Source of the DNA: a virus
IMG/VR virus record: IMGVR_UViG_3300031638_000013
Location: 1-28,953 of that record
Length of the DNA stretch: 28,953 nt
Reading direction: 5' to 3' (one strand)
Shown in pieces: positions 1-7,798 of the stretch. Position numbers and translations under genes: made by a program. Position 1 is the first letter of the stretch; each line of letters begins with the position of its first letter. The notes beneath the pieces are model-generated. The model saw only the letters and a program-made list of their open reading frames with translations, made no database searches and had not been told where the DNA came from.

Positions 1-3000
1 CCATAAGTTATAAAGAAAAACCCACCCTTGCGTGGCGGTGTAATTGCAGCAGCAGCATCATTAGCAATACTTACTTCGGTTGTTACGAGTAAATCTCTAA
101 CAGTGAGGTCGCCATTAGGGATAGATACATCGCCATTAGCTAGACAAGATATAGCTGCAACAGCGTTTGCCGAATTAATGTTTGTTATACCGTTCGCCTC
201 TGCTGTTCCAACAACCATTGTAGTATTAGCATGATTGTATTGAATTTGAGCAGCAATATTATCAGCAGCATCAGCCCACACAATTCTCGACTCTGTTGTA
301 CCACCAATCGTTATCCCTGACGTTGTCGACCCTTGCACCAGTAAATTAGCATAAGTAGCATTTGGTGTACCACCGTATGCTGCACCTACAGTTAAATCAC
401 CAGCCGGGATGGTTACGTCTTGAGTAGAATTAATAGAAAGGGCAGTAGTTCCCGTTAAAGTAGTGCTGTTGGCAGCAGTAAGTAAGACAATACTTGTAAC
501 AGCGTTTAATGAGCCATCGCCTCCGCCTATACTTATTTGCCCTGCGGTAGCACTCGAAGAGGTAGCTCGAATTACACACAGGTCTTGCTCTGAATTTGTG
601 TAATGCTTACTTCCATATGTAGAATACTTGGCGGTTGCGTTTGCAGTGCTGCTACCCATTGATAAAGTTAATCTGGCAGAGTCAACTACGCTTAATGTGC
701 CAGCACTTACAGTGAGGTCGCCAGCCGATACAGTGAGGTCGCCCCCTTGAACATCCATAACTGTGGAAGAAATACTAAGTCTCTCAGTTCCATCTAGATG
801 CACTTGGAACTGACTTGACGCTGCCTCATTGTTTTGGTCAACTTTAATAAAGAAACTCCCAGCCGATGAACTGGCGGAAAGTTGTGTATCAGCCCCGCTA
901 TCTGAATCAGTCAGAGTTATAATAGGGGCTGAGTTACTGATAGTTAAATCACCAGCAGTTAGAGTACCTGTTGTAGCTATGGCGTTGGCTTGGAAGTTAA
1001 ATTTGGATGCACTGAAATCATAGTGTAGTGTGGTAGTGGTGTCCTTGCGGAGTAACAAGTCCCCAGTCTGGGAGTGTGTCCCGCCATACATACGCAGGTT
1101 AGTACCAGTCGTAATATTGTTTGAGCCGGTTATCGCTAATACACCCGCTGACTGGGCTTGTGCAAAGCTAAAGGTATCGCCTGTACTCCCAGCGTCACCA
1201 ATAGTGATAATGGTGTCGGCTACCTGAAACCTTTCAGCGGTTGCATTGTCATCAATACCTGTTGAAGTTAGCGCCCCACAAGCTAGAGTACCTGTGGTTG
1301 TGAGGTTTTCGTTACTGAAACTGATAGCGCCAGAGCTGTCTGTCACACTTCCCGAACCAATCGTAAGTGTTCCTGCGGTCAACGTATCAAACCAGCCTTT
1401 CAGCCACCTAACGCCCGTTGAGCCTAGACTATCTGTGCTGTCAGTGTCTGAAAGAATACTTGAACCACTTGTGATGCCGCCTGTTGCTACCTGCGTAGCT
1501 GTAGTCGTTAGTACACCTGTGACGAGAGCAGTAGTCGCCATATTCACTGCGCCATCGATGTCCACCACATCTAGGTTGGTGGTTCCGTCAACATCTATAT
1601 CGCCTGAAATATCTAAATTAGTGAATACTGAGGTTCCCGCTGCGGTGACGATTCCTGTAGTAGTCAGGTTTTCATTACCGAATGAAATAGCACCAGAGCT
1701 ATCTGTGACACTACCAGAACCAATCGTAAGTGTTCCTGCTGTTAGGGTGTCGAACCAACCCTTCAGCCATCTAACCGCCGTAGATCCTAAACTGTCTGTG
1801 CTGTCTGTGTCTGAAAGAATACTTGAACCACTTGTGATCCCGCCAGTCGCCACTTGCGTAGCTGTTGTGGTTAGAACGCCTGTGACCAGCGCAGTAGTCG
1901 CCATATTTACAGCGCCATCGATATCTACAACGTCTAGGTTTGCAGTACCATCAATATCTATATCTCCGGCAACGGTCAAGCCCGCCGCCCCGACTAATTT
2001 TAAATCATCAGCACTTTCATCCCAAAGCATATAAGCTCCAGAGGTTGCTCCAAATAATTTAACGTCATATCCGGTGTCATCAACACCTACAATAATCGTG
2101 GAGTTAAATTGTGACGCGCCACCTTGAGTAAGAGTTCCCGACACATCTAAGTTAGCGTTAACGTCCACCAGAGTGGCGTTTAATTCAACTTCATCAGTAG
2201 CGTTAATGTCCAGCACTGTACTGGAAGGCGCATTAATGAACTGAGATGCATCGTAAAATTGCAGTTGCATATTAGTATTTAATCGTATTCCTGTATCTGC
2301 AATGTGCGTCAGCGTTACATCTTGGTCTGCGCCTAATCCTATCACTGCACCATCTGCCAAGTACAAATCTGAGAACTCTAGAGAAGTAGTACCAAGAGCA
2401 GCACCATCGGCAGCATCAGGAACAAATGCTGTTGTTGCTGTTATTGTCGTGCCTTGAAGTGTGCTTGAGCCTGTTAATGCTCCGGCAACAACCACAGTGC
2501 CAGATACATCTAATGCGCCATTAAGATCGACAGTGGTAGTTGCAATCTGTACTTCAGTGTCAGCAACAATATCAAGCTGCCCGTCTGCGCTAGAATTAAT
2601 GTAGATAGCAGCGTCACGGAACTGAACCTTATCGGTTGTGGTCGTTTCTATATCTGTGCCGCTGGTGGTGTTACCGATAGCAAGCGTTTCAGCTAAAGTG
2701 TCAACCGTATCTACCTGCGCGTCTACATAGGCCTTAATAGACTGCTGCGTGGCAAGAACGGTGGCACTATTAGATGCCAGGTTGTCTTCGTCAAGGATGT
2801 TTGTAACAGCTACCGATCCCGTACCGGACAAAGAATCAAACTCGACGGTGGCGGCATCAACGGCACCCGAGACAACCAAAGCATCAACTTTTAAGTTTGC
2901 GTAAACGTTAACTACCGTCGCGCCGGTGCCCGCCCCGTTAAATTTGACAAGCACATCGGTGCCCGCAGCAATTTCAAGATCATTGCTGGTGCTATAAGTG

Positions 3001-3344
3001 CCTTGGAAAATAAAAACAGATCGGCTCCCCGAAAGGCTGTTCCGGATAAAACATATTTTTTCAGCGTCATTTGGAACAAGCTGGACATACGCTGCGGCGC
3101 TTAAATCGCCGCCATCGGCAAATTCAATCCACTTATTACGACCGGTAGAAGAGGCACCGTTGGTGATGGCTAGTTCATTGGGGGAGCCTGACGAACCTGC
3201 GGAGGTCAACGTTATTGTAACAACCCCATTTACCGCCTCGTCTATAATATTAGAGTTGTCGTTAACGGTGTCGCCCCATGTTCCGGACTGTTCGCCGGTA
3301 GCCGGTTTTTCAATACCAAGGTTGACTGTATAAGTGCTAGGCAT
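1..3344 (-). CDS. Large repetitive tail fibre/appendage protein, partial (3' part beyond window)
   Basis: An open frame of 1114 codons starts at ATG 3344 and reaches the left edge without a stop, so the C-terminus is missing. The start is preceded by AAGGA about seven bases upstream. The N-terminus (MPSTYTVNLGIEKPATGEQ, followed by a SGTWGDTVN stretch) is of a type I remember from phage fibre or appendage proteins. The rest is low in Lys/Arg and very rich in Thr, Ser, Gly, Ala and Asp, with recurring motifs such as LDVSGTL, DLTVSAGDLTV and SSGAISF, as expected for a trimeric beta-structured fibre shaft. A 121-residue unit is tandemly duplicated (DNA 1291-1973). It probably contacts the host surface. 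It lies 10 bases after a small virion-like gene at the end of the neck operon. A receptor-binding tip or chaperone domain, if any, would lie outside the window. Confidence 0.85.
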   Translation of the reverse strand, partial: MPSTYTVNLGIEKPATGEQSGTWGDTVNDNSNIIDEAVNGVVTITLTSAGSSGSPNELAITNGASSTGRNKWIEFADGGDLSAAAYVQLVPNDAEKICFIRNSLSGSRSVFIFQGTYSTSNDLEIAAGTDVLVKFNGAGTGATVVNVYANLKVDALVVSGAVDAATVEFDSLSGTGSVAVTNILDEDNLASNSATVLATQQSIKAYVDAQVDTVDTLAETLAIGNTTSGTDIETTTTDKVQFRDAAIYINSSADGQLDIVADTEVQIATTTVDLNGALDVSGTVVVAGALTGSSTLQGTTITATTAFVPDAADGAALGTTSLEFSDLYLADGAVIGLGADQDVTLTHIADTGIRLNTNMQLQFYDASQFINAPSSTVLDINATDEVELNATLVDVNANLDVSGTLTQGGASQFNSTIIVGVDDTGYDVKLFGATSGAYMLWDESADDLKLVGAAGLTVAGDIDIDGTANLDVVDIDGAVNMATTALVTGVLTTTATQVATGGITSGSSILSDTDSTDSLGSTAVRWLKGWFDTLTAGTLTIGSGSVTDSSGAISFGNENLTTTGIVTAAGTSVFTNLDISGDIDVDGTTNLDVVDIDGAVNMATTALVTGVLTTTATQVATGGITSGSSILSDTDSTDSLGSTGVRWLKGWFDTLTAGTLTIGSGSVTDSSGAISFSNENLTTTGTLACGALTSTGIDDNATAERFQVADTIITIGDAGSTGDTFSFAQAQSAGVLAITGSNNITTGTNLRMYGGTHSQTGDLLLRKDTTTTLHYDFSASKFNFQANAIATTGTLTAGDLTISNSAPIITLTDSDSGADTQLSASSSAGSFFIKVDQNNEAASSQFQVHLDGTERLSISSTVMDVQGGDLTVSAGDLTVSAGTLSVVDSARLTLSMGSSTANATAKYSTYGSKHYTNSEQDLCVIRATSSSATAGQISIGGGDGSLNAVTSIVLLTAANSTTLTGTTALSINSTQDVTIPAGDLTVGAAYGGTPNATYANLLVQGSTTSGITIGGTTESRIVWADAADNIAAQIQYNHANTTMVVGTAEANGITNINSANAVAAISCLANGDVSIPNGDLTVRDLLVTTEVSIANDAAAAITPPRKGGFFFITY
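1291..1973. repeat. Tandem 363-bp coding repeat inside the fibre gene
   Basis: Two adjacent copies (about 1291-1610 and 1654-1973) align at an offset of 363 bases, exactly 121 codons, so the frame is kept. They share long identical stretches, for example around the DTDSTDSLGST and VRWLKGWFDTL peptide segments, while third positions differ at many sites. This suggests an in-frame duplication of a fibre shaft module with later drift under protein-level selection. Confidence 0.85.
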
Positions 3345-3354
3345 TTTTAGTTCC

Positions 3355-3528
3355 TTACGTTGCTATGGTGGACCAATCAGCGTCTTGGCTAGGCGTTTCC
3401 GCTGACCACGATGGTGACTGACTGGGTGTAATGCTACTATAGTTTGCAGTTTGATCTGGCACAATACTTTCATAAACAAGCACTTGTCCGACACTGCCTG
3501 TGGCATAGACTCCTGTTACGTTAGCCAT
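3355..3528 (-). CDS. Small conserved-looking virion-associated protein (57 aa), unknown
   Basis: A 57-codon frame begins at ATG 3528, which overlaps the stop codon of the upstream gene (TAATG), and ends at TAA 3355, ten bases before the fibre start. The protein begins MANVTGVYATGSVGQVLVYE and is rich in Ser, Thr and Trp near its end (SPSW, DADW). I recognise no domain. The tight stop-start overlap and the lack of room for anything else between two well-supported genes make translation likely. By position it could be a small fibre-associated or structural protein; that is inference only. Confidence 0.7.
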   Translation of the reverse strand: MANVTGVYATGSVGQVLVYESIVPDQTANYSSITPSQSPSWSAETPSQDADWSTIAT

Positions 3529-3980
3529 TAGGCTATCCGAATAATCGCGTTACTGGCATCAGCCGTTGGAAACACTACTGTGAAATCCCCCGACGAGGCT
3601 GATTTATCCGAACCAAAGTCCAAAACAGCCACAGCAGGGTTTGTTAAGGAAATAGAGGTCGTATTGGGCGTTGAGTTATAAACTAATGCTCCGCGAGCGG
3701 TGATCGTCACGTTAGAAAAAGTTTCGTCTGTAAAATCAGCCAGAGCGGTGGTCCCGGAGGTGGTTGGGTCAACCGAGGTTAAAGCCTGTCCACCTGCCGT
3801 ATAATTAGTCCCACTTGTTTCGTTAGTGGTTGCGTAAGCTGTCGTAGCCGCCGTCATCGAGGCCGAGCTTGTATAGAGTGCAATTTTAAAAGTATCGCCG
3901 CTAGAAGCGTCGAAGTCGTGTGCACCAAGCAGTATTTCTTTCTTAAAGCTGGTGCACATGAAGTTTCCGGTAAACGCCAT
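3528..3980 (-). CDS. Putative virion structural protein (150 aa)
   Basis: The frame could start at GTG 3986, but ATG 3980 sits nine bases after AAGGAG and is the better start. The product (MAFTGNFMCTSFKKEIL, followed by a Thr/Ser-rich body) has the composition of a small beta-rich phage structural protein. Segments such as DTFKIALYTSSA and GALVYNST look like repeated beta strands. The last strand motif is DFTVVFPTADASNAIIRI. It lies between neck/adaptor genes and the fibre, so a role in the tail or as a fibre accessory is plausible. No catalytic motif is visible. I remember similar proteins as uncharacterised neighbours of fibre genes in phage genomes. Confidence 0.75.
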   Translation of the reverse strand: MAFTGNFMCTSFKKEILLGAHDFDASSGDTFKIALYTSSASMTAATTAYATTNETSGTNYTAGGQALTSVDPTTSGTTALADFTDETFSNVTITARGALVYNSTPNTTSISLTNPAVAVLDFGSDKSASSGDFTVVFPTADASNAIIRIA

Positions 3981-3982
3981 GG

Positions 3983-4282
3983 TCACAGTCTCCTTATGTG
4001 GTTAGCAAGCTCGGGGTGGCCTGCGTCGATTAAAGCATTATATACGGTGGTTCTATCAGACTTAACCGCTTCGCTAATATAAAACTCCAAAGTTTTTAGT
4101 ATCCGCCTTCTAAAAGCATGGGCCTGTGCTCTAATGGCAGGGTTTGCGTCATCAGAAATATCAATTATCGTCTCGGCGCATCTTTCCGCCACCTCTTCCG
4201 GCGTAAACCCCCTTCCACTGGTAGTGTGTGCCACCACTTTGAAGGCTGGTACAACCCCTGTGTTTAAGGCGGAACCGCTCAT
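3983..4282 (-). CDS. Conserved phage protein of unknown function (99 aa)
   Basis: The 99-aa product starts MSGSALNTGVVPAFKVVAHT and ends HIRRL. It is predicted mostly helical after residue 25, with a basic patch AFRRRIL around residues 56-63. ATG 4282 overlaps the end of the adaptor gene by four bases (stop at 4279), which suggests translational coupling, and its own stop precedes the next start by two bases. I recognise the sequence type from several phage genomes, where it sits among neck or tail genes, but know of no assigned function. A small virion or assembly component is the most that can be inferred. Confidence 0.75.
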   Translation of the reverse strand: MSGSALNTGVVPAFKVVAHTTSGRGFTPEEVAERCAETIIDISDDANPAIRAQAHAFRRRILKTLEFYISEAVKSDRTTVYNALIDAGHPELANHIRRL

Positions 4283-4929
4283 TGTTTAGGCCTTATTACT
4301 TGGCCCGTGCGGTATTCGTCCGTCACTTCTTTAGCCTCACCAAACATTTTCATTCCAGTAATCGCCTCGGAAAACCGTTTCTCATACAACGCCATCATAT
4401 CTTGTTCACCCTTCATGTAAGTACACGCTTCCAGCAAAGAACCATACAGCATGGCTATCTCCGCGTTTGTACTAAGCCAGGTTGTTCCACCGTCGGCACC
4501 AGCAGTCAAACTAGCGGGACGATAGAAATAATGAAGTGCCACGCTGTACGCACTATCGGGGGTTGGCCCCAAAATAAAGTTATCAACGTCAAAAGTGGCG
4601 TAAAACCGTGGGCTCCCCGAAGTAGCGGAGATAGGATTAAACGTCTGGACAAAATCCGAGTCTTTAAACTCTAGGAAAACGTGGTTACTACTGCCGTCTA
4701 CAAAAGCTAACGAATAAGGCGCTAAAAAATCGGTGGGCGCTGCCAAAAATCGGTTATCCGCAGTCATGGCACCGCTTACGTTCTTACGAAAAAGACTTAA
4801 TTGAACGTTTTTTAGTATTCTTTCTTCTGCTTGACGTATAAAAACAGGAAGATTGTTAACGAAAGACGTTTCGTCGTTCTCCGTGTAGTCTCGAACAGCT
4901 TGTTTTAGTTGATCGTAAGTAAAGCTCAT
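4279..4929 (-). CDS. Head-tail adaptor (connector) protein
   Basis: I chose ATG 4929, which overlaps the upstream stop as ATGA, rather than the open frame's first start at 4965; the protein then begins MSFTYDQLKQAVRDYTENDE. This N-terminus, the following FVNNLPVFIRQAEERILKNV helix and the later LGPTPDSAYSVALHYFYRP segment match what I know of phage adaptor proteins of podovirus type (SU10/phiEco32-like adaptors). Such proteins form a ring below the portal and carry the tail. The C-terminal helices (LLEACTYMKGEQDMM, ALYEKRF) fit the family. Its place in a row of neck genes supports the call. Exact family membership needs a profile search. Confidence 0.75.
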   Translation of the reverse strand: MSFTYDQLKQAVRDYTENDETSFVNNLPVFIRQAEERILKNVQLSLFRKNVSGAMTADNRFLAAPTDFLAPYSLAFVDGSSNHVFLEFKDSDFVQTFNPISATSGSPRFYATFDVDNFILGPTPDSAYSVALHYFYRPASLTAGADGGTTWLSTNAEIAMLYGSLLEACTYMKGEQDMMALYEKRFSEAITGMKMFGEAKEVTDEYRTGQVIRPKQ

Positions 4930-5228
4930 GTTGTCACCGTTACTGTTCCAACTTGACCCAAGCACTGTATAGGTTGTAGGTTAGGGGCAACCACCAAAGG
5001 CAACCCAACGTAAACATCCAAAGGCTCTACCCTATCTGGACGAGCGTTTTGAAGTGCTTCGGGGTCCGAAACCTTACGGAAGGGTCCTAATTGAGGCTGT
5101 TTAGGCTCAAACTCGTCGGGACCTACCAAAAGCCCGTTCCATTCCTTTTTCATTAATCGGTAAGGGTAACGAAAACCCGACCTATCAGAGATTGCCCACG
5201 CCTTTTTTCCAGAAGCAAACTTAGCCAT
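4926..5228 (-). CDS. Small conserved phage structural-region protein (100 aa)
   Basis: The product begins MAKFASGKKAWAISDRSGFR and contains the segments KKEWNGLLVGPDEFEPKQPQ and RPDRVEPLDV. This pattern, a short basic N-terminus followed by a WNG-L-VG-DEFE block and RPDR, is one I recall from small proteins encoded between neck genes in marine-type phages; their function is unknown to me. ATG 5228 is immediately adjacent to the end of the 222-aa neck gene, and its stop overlaps the adaptor start. It has no membrane segment or signal peptide. It is probably a minor virion or assembly protein. Confidence 0.7.
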   Translation of the reverse strand: MAKFASGKKAWAISDRSGFRYPYRLMKKEWNGLLVGPDEFEPKQPQLGPFRKVSDPEALQNARPDRVEPLDVYVGLPLVVAPNLQPIQCLGQVGTVTVTT

Positions 5229-5896
5229 CAGCCTGACCTGTAGTAATCCAACCGGGGCACAACATTAAAGGATGAACGGTCCCTGTCCTCTATGGCCGCC
5301 CGGTCAAACTCTTCTTCGTACACGCCCTTTAACATTTCAACACGGTTTGGGGCGCGTTTTAACGCAATGTAATAAGCTAACCCCGCCGCTAAACAGGGGT
5401 AAAACCTAAAAGGTAAGTCCATAGTGTTGGTGTATATATCCGCGTCGTCCATGCGCGTTAAAGCGTCATAATAAACAACGTCGGTGCTATTGTCGGGGAC
5501 GGGCCATAACTTCAGATTAGGGGTGACCTGCCTGTCCAAGAAAAATTGATTAACGCGACCCTGGGTAGTCTTGTTTGGTATAGTAAGAAAGCCGTCTCTG
5601 CTCAAGCGCATTAACGAATAATCGGTACTGTCGCGCTTAACCACCACGGACAAAACGTCAATAACGTCGGTGCCAACAGCGTATGCGCCTGTTCCCGAAA
5701 CCATTGCAATGGTACGCTGCTTGATAGTCCATTGGTTAAGGCCACGGTTAGCCCAATCCGCCAGCAAAAGGTTCAAGGACCGCTTTGCGGATTTTAAGTC
5801 ATAACCTGTCCGAACCTCAAGTCCGCACCGTTCAAAGGCTTCTTCGACATATTCGGCAACGTCTAGTTCAAAATCTGTGCTTCCGGATGTAGCCAT
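5228..5896 (-). CDS. Neck / tail-tubular-like connector protein (222 aa)
   Basis: The 222-aa product has an N-terminal helical section (VAEYVEEAFERCGLEVRTGY, then SLNLLLADWANRG) and a beta-rich middle (VIDVLSVVVKRDSTDYSL). It ends with ALKRAPNRVEMLKGVYEEEF and DRDRSSFNVVPR. This layout, including the NLLLADWANRGLN and RFYPCLAAGLAYY blocks, resembles phage neck proteins that join the portal/adaptor to the tail, often annotated as tail tubular protein A-like. It is the first gene of the neck group after the signalling cassette and is separated from it by a 138-base gap. Function by resemblance and position, moderate confidence. Confidence 0.7.
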   Translation of the reverse strand: MATSGSTDFELDVAEYVEEAFERCGLEVRTGYDLKSAKRSLNLLLADWANRGLNQWTIKQRTIAMVSGTGAYAVGTDVIDVLSVVVKRDSTDYSLMRLSRDGFLTIPNKTTQGRVNQFFLDRQVTPNLKLWPVPDNSTDVVYYDALTRMDDADIYTNTMDLPFRFYPCLAAGLAYYIALKRAPNRVEMLKGVYEEEFDRAAIEDRDRSSFNVVPRLDYYRSG

Positions 5897-6034
5897 GGCC
5901 TGTACCTACTCTAATTTTGGCATAAAAAATAACATATTAGCCTTTTTTATCCCGCTTGTCTTGCTAATATATTTTAAAAAACCTACTTCAAGGGGAGGGC
6001 CGAAGAAAAAATAAATCACGGCTAAAACAGTAAT
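5897..6034. other. Intergenic gap between signalling cassette and neck genes
   Basis: This 138-base AT-rich stretch separates the cyclase stop from the neck-protein start. I see no open frame with a ribosome site, no convincing hairpin terminator and no clear -35/-10 pair. It is the largest gap within the late genes and the obvious place for an undetected phage promoter. Confidence 0.5.
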
Positions 6035-7798
6035 TTACACAGTATTTGAACCCCATGTATATACCCTCAAGGCGTTTTCTTTACCTTTCACTTTAATGGG
6101 TTCAAGCTCTTTTAGCAAATACCTACAATTTTGTGCGGTTTCATGTCCAATCAAAATATCTACGCCTACTTCCTTGGTGCTTGACTCATATCGTGCGGCT
6201 TCGTTAACACAGTTGCCGATTGCTGTGTAATCGAAGCGTTGGGAAGATCCCATGTTGCCTATAACTGCCCACCCACTCTGTACTCCAACCCCGATTGCTA
6301 TATCTGCCTCCATCGTTCCATTTAACGCCTTAACCCTTTCCTGTATTCGTACAGCGGCTTCAATCGCCTTATTTTCATGTTCCGGCAAGTCCAGGGGTGC
6401 CGAAAAGATCCCCATGCAAGCATCTCCAATAAACTTGTCAACCATACCACCTGCCCGCTGTATTTCCTCAACCTGAACGGTCAAGGTGGCATTCATAATT
6501 TCCGTAACCTCCTCTGGCGTTAACTTTTCGCTCATTGAGGTGAATCCGCGTAAATCAGTAAATAAAAACGTACAATACCGAGTTTCTCCCCCTAATTTAA
6601 GCAATTTTGGGTCTTTTTGTAGTAGTTTTACCTGTCTAGGGTCTAAATAATGCTCAAACTGCTTCTTAATTTGCTGTCTCAGCTTGAATTGTTGCCGGTA
6701 ATTCAGATAAAACGCCGTAGAAGCCGTTAAAAACTGTGAAACAATCGTCCAAGTAACATCGATCAAAACTCCTTTTTGTATCAAACCCATCCCCAAATAA
6801 CCTGTAGCAACTGTTATTGCTCCCGCTAACACTAATCCCCACGTTACGCCCAAAAGGTTTAATAAAACCCACACCAAAGACACCGTTACTAGAAAAATAC
6901 CCAGTTCTGCTGATAGGGAGTAATCAGGGATATAGGGACTGTTTTGCACTAGCATTGATTCAGCCAGCGCAGCTTGAATATAGTGCGGCTCTAAAAGTCC
7001 AACTGGCGTTGCGATTTGAGGCATTACCCCCGAAGCCGTTACACCCACAAAAACAAACCGCCCAGCTACATCCATTTCTTGCAATGATGTTTCATGTGGA
7101 ACAATCCAACTAATCCACTTTCTCCCTAGACTATCCGTTTTAACAGGCGGTATCCCTTTTACGGCTATTTCTTGTATGCCATTTTCATTAGTAGTAATGA
7201 TGTAAGTGCTCGAACCTGTTAAGGATTTTAACACCTGCGTACCGAATGAAGCGACCCACCCGTCAGGGCTTCTGAGGAGAAGGGGGATTCTCCTAACAAG
7301 CAAGTCTAATTCGGTCGGTGCTACGGCAATCCCTTGTAGCGTGTTTTCTGTTAGCTGACTAATATTTTGCTTTACCCCTGAAGATAATATTCCACCAATA
7401 TCCTGACCTCTGAGGACAATGCCTGTTGGTGCGGGGAATACACCCTTCCCATCCTCAAACATGGCTATGACAGAACCGCCTTGCCCCAAAGCAGTTGCAA
7501 AATCTCCATCACCGCCTAGCCTGTCAGGTTGTGGGAAAGAAATGACCCACCCAACGCCTGTTGCTCCTTTCGCTAATAGTTCGTTATGTATCTCGGCTAA
7601 ACGCTGGCGTGGAAAAGGGTATCCACCCTCTCTTTCAACATCTTCTTCAGTGATGCTAAGAACTGTAAAGTTTCCTGAAGGTTCTTGCGGTGCTACAAAA
7701 GCGTCAAATGTCTTTAGTTTTAGTACCTCAGTCGGCATTGACCGCATGAGCAGAGGGATAGCCAGTACCGCAAGTATTATAAATATAAGTCTTTTCAC
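6035..7798 (-). CDS. Membrane adenylate cyclase with periplasmic CHASE2 sensor
   Basis: The 587-aa product has an N-terminal membrane segment (about residues 4-20), a periplasmic CHASE2-like region (about 21-290), three further membrane helices (about 297-317, 319-340, 345-366), a short linker and a class III cyclase domain (about 405-580). The cyclase keeps its key residues: metal-binding Asp415 in FTDLRGFT and Asp459 in KFIGDA, purine-specifying Lys455 and Thr525 (DYTAIG), and transition-state Asn532 and Arg536 in VNEAAR. It should therefore be active and ATP-specific by family rules, making cAMP. The GTG start at 7798 overlaps the FecR stop (TAGTG), so the two are coupled. FecR/CHASE2-cyclase neighbours are known to me in bacteria; inside a phage structural operon this is unusual. 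It is full length, with no frameshift. Confidence 0.92.
   Translation of the reverse strand: MKRLIFIILAVLAIPLLMRSMPTEVLKLKTFDAFVAPQEPSGNFTVLSITEEDVEREGGYPFPRQRLAEIHNELLAKGATGVGWVISFPQPDRLGGDGDFATALGQGGSVIAMFEDGKGVFPAPTGIVLRGQDIGGILSSGVKQNISQLTENTLQGIAVAPTELDLLVRRIPLLLRSPDGWVASFGTQVLKSLTGSSTYIITTNENGIQEIAVKGIPPVKTDSLGRKWISWIVPHETSLQEMDVAGRFVFVGVTASGVMPQIATPVGLLEPHYIQAALAESMLVQNSPYIPDYSLSAELGIFLVTVSLVWVLLNLLGVTWGLVLAGAITVATGYLGMGLIQKGVLIDVTWTIVSQFLTASTAFYLNYRQQFKLRQQIKKQFEHYLDPRQVKLLQKDPKLLKLGGETRYCTFLFTDLRGFTSMSEKLTPEEVTEIMNATLTVQVEEIQRAGGMVDKFIGDACMGIFSAPLDLPEHENKAIEAAVRIQERVKALNGTMEADIAIGVGVQSGWAVIGNMGSSQRFDYTAIGNCVNEAARYESSTKEVGVDILIGHETAQNCRYLLKELEPIKVKGKENALRVYTWGSNTV

Noticed and set aside
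1246-2034. A 262-aa plus-strand open frame over the fibre repeats
   Set aside because: It is the antisense of the long minus-strand fibre frame, with the same 363-base repeat; it has no ribosome site, and the minus-strand product has a recognisable phage fibre N-terminus.
7088-7103. Second parS-like sequence (14 of 16 matches) inside the cyclase gene
   Set aside because: It lies in coding sequence for conserved CHASE2-region residues, has two mismatches that break the palindrome, and is best explained by chance.
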